Source: Methyloceanibacter sp. (GTDB lineage: Bacteria; Pseudomonadota; Alphaproteobacteria; Rhizobiales; Methyloligellaceae). Taken from it: DNA of 6,511 nucleotides. The translations under genes were made by a program, and so were the position numbers. Where the stretch lies: assembly GCA_022865725.1 (NCBI GenBank), contig JALHTP010000041.1, positions 1-6,511 on the forward strand, in the 5' to 3' direction. How positions within the stretch are numbered: the first letter of the stretch is position 1; each line of letters begins with the position of its first letter. Positions 6,207 to 6,511 of this stretch are shown in pieces. Below the pieces are notes generated by a model that was given only the letters and a program-made list of their open reading frames with translations, was not told where the DNA came from and searched no databases.

Positions 6207-6212
6207 GGGAGG
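6207..6212 (+). promoter_or_regulatory. Strong ribosome binding site of the small cysteine-rich gene
   Basis: The run GAGGGAGGTG (6205-6214) contains GGGAGG, which ends six bases before ATG 6219. It is the best Shine-Dalgarno match in the window and fixes the start. The CCTC at 6215-6218 could pair with the GAGG at 6205-6208 and partly close the site, but the stem is only four pairs. Confidence 0.7.
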
Positions 6213-6218
6213 TGCCTC

Positions 6219-6503
6219 ATGCGTGCTCTCATCACCGCGTCTTTCGTCCTGATTTCATTCGCGTTTCTGACCTTGCCGGCCCCATCCACGGCCTTCGCCG
6301 ACGATGCCTGCCGCTGCAAAGGCTGCGGCTGCAAAGGCGGCCCGGGCTGGCGCGGCCCCGACGGGTTCTGCGTGTCGCAAGGCAAGCTCGCGGCAGTTTG
6401 CGGGTCGCCTGCCGGCGCGCCCTGCAAGCAGGAGGCCGCCGCCCGGGCCTGCTTCGGCAAAGAGGCTGCGCGGACCGAGCCGAGCACGCCCGGCACGCCA
6501 TAG
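6219..6503 (+). CDS. Small exported cysteine-rich protein with CRCKGCGCKGG motif
   Basis: A 94-residue protein of unknown function. The signal peptide is MRALITASFVLISFAFLTLPAPSTAFA, with an AFA cleavage site after residue 27. The mature 67 residues hold eight cysteines (31, 33, 36, 38, 51, 61, 69, 78). The first four are packed as C-x-C-x2-C-x-C at the new N-terminus, followed by KGGPGWRGPDGFCVS (39-53). The C-terminal third is Ala/Glu/Arg-rich and ends in Pro/Thr repeats that look disordered. I recall small exported rhizobial proteins with a similar CKGGPGxR-P-x-GKCV stretch, none with a known function. Eight cysteines suit either four disulfides in the oxidising periplasm or a metal-binding cluster; the sequence does not decide. 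The strong ribosome binding site and signal peptide make it a convincing gene despite its size. It starts 87 bases after the previous stop, beyond a hairpin, and probably has its own promoter. Confidence 0.75.
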   Translation: MRALITASFVLISFAFLTLPAPSTAFADDACRCKGCGCKGGPGWRGPDGFCVSQGKLAAVCGSPAGAPCKQEAAARACFGKEAARTEPSTPGTP

Positions 6504-6511
6504 GGTCGGGC

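Overview
The window looks like ordinary chromosome from a GC-rich alphaproteobacterium, most likely of the Hyphomicrobiales (Rhizobiales). The UvrD/PcrA helicase has the alphaproteobacterial style of N-terminal extension and TPGWQRAQ tail. The HlyIII and AsmA proteins have forms I associate with that order. One intergenic site matches the EcfG general-stress promoter, which is restricted to Alphaproteobacteria. No mobile element, CRISPR array, tRNA or rRNA gene is visible.

The left part (1-3040) is read on the minus strand. In order of transcription it holds a small exported protein of unknown function (3040-2657), an HlyIII/PAQR-type membrane protein (2506-1871), a D-lactate dehydrogenase of the FAD-linked LDHD type (1812-400), and the N-terminus of an AsmA-family envelope protein (323 to beyond the left edge). 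Gaps of 58 and 76 bases separate the last three, so co-transcription is possible. A GGAAC-N17-CGTT site about 95 bases upstream of the HlyIII start suggests that gene, and perhaps those after it, belongs to the general stress regulon.

A 251-base divergent intergenic region (3041-3291) carries an 11-bp inverted repeat. To its right, on the plus strand, lie the helicase uvrD/pcrA (3292-5637), an exported four-cysteine protein whose GTG start overlaps the uvrD stop by four bases (5634-6131), and a small exported eight-cysteine protein with a CxCxxCxC cluster (6219-6503), which has its own strong ribosome binding site.

Three of the seven genes are small exported cysteine-containing proteins of unknown function. 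The D-lactate dehydrogenase feeds electrons from D-lactate or a similar D-2-hydroxyacid into respiration. UvrD/PcrA acts in DNA repair and replication. I see no dedicated multi-gene system linking these genes. The best leads are the EcfG-type site, the cysteine-cluster protein, and the asparagine substitutions at the HlyIII metal-site positions.
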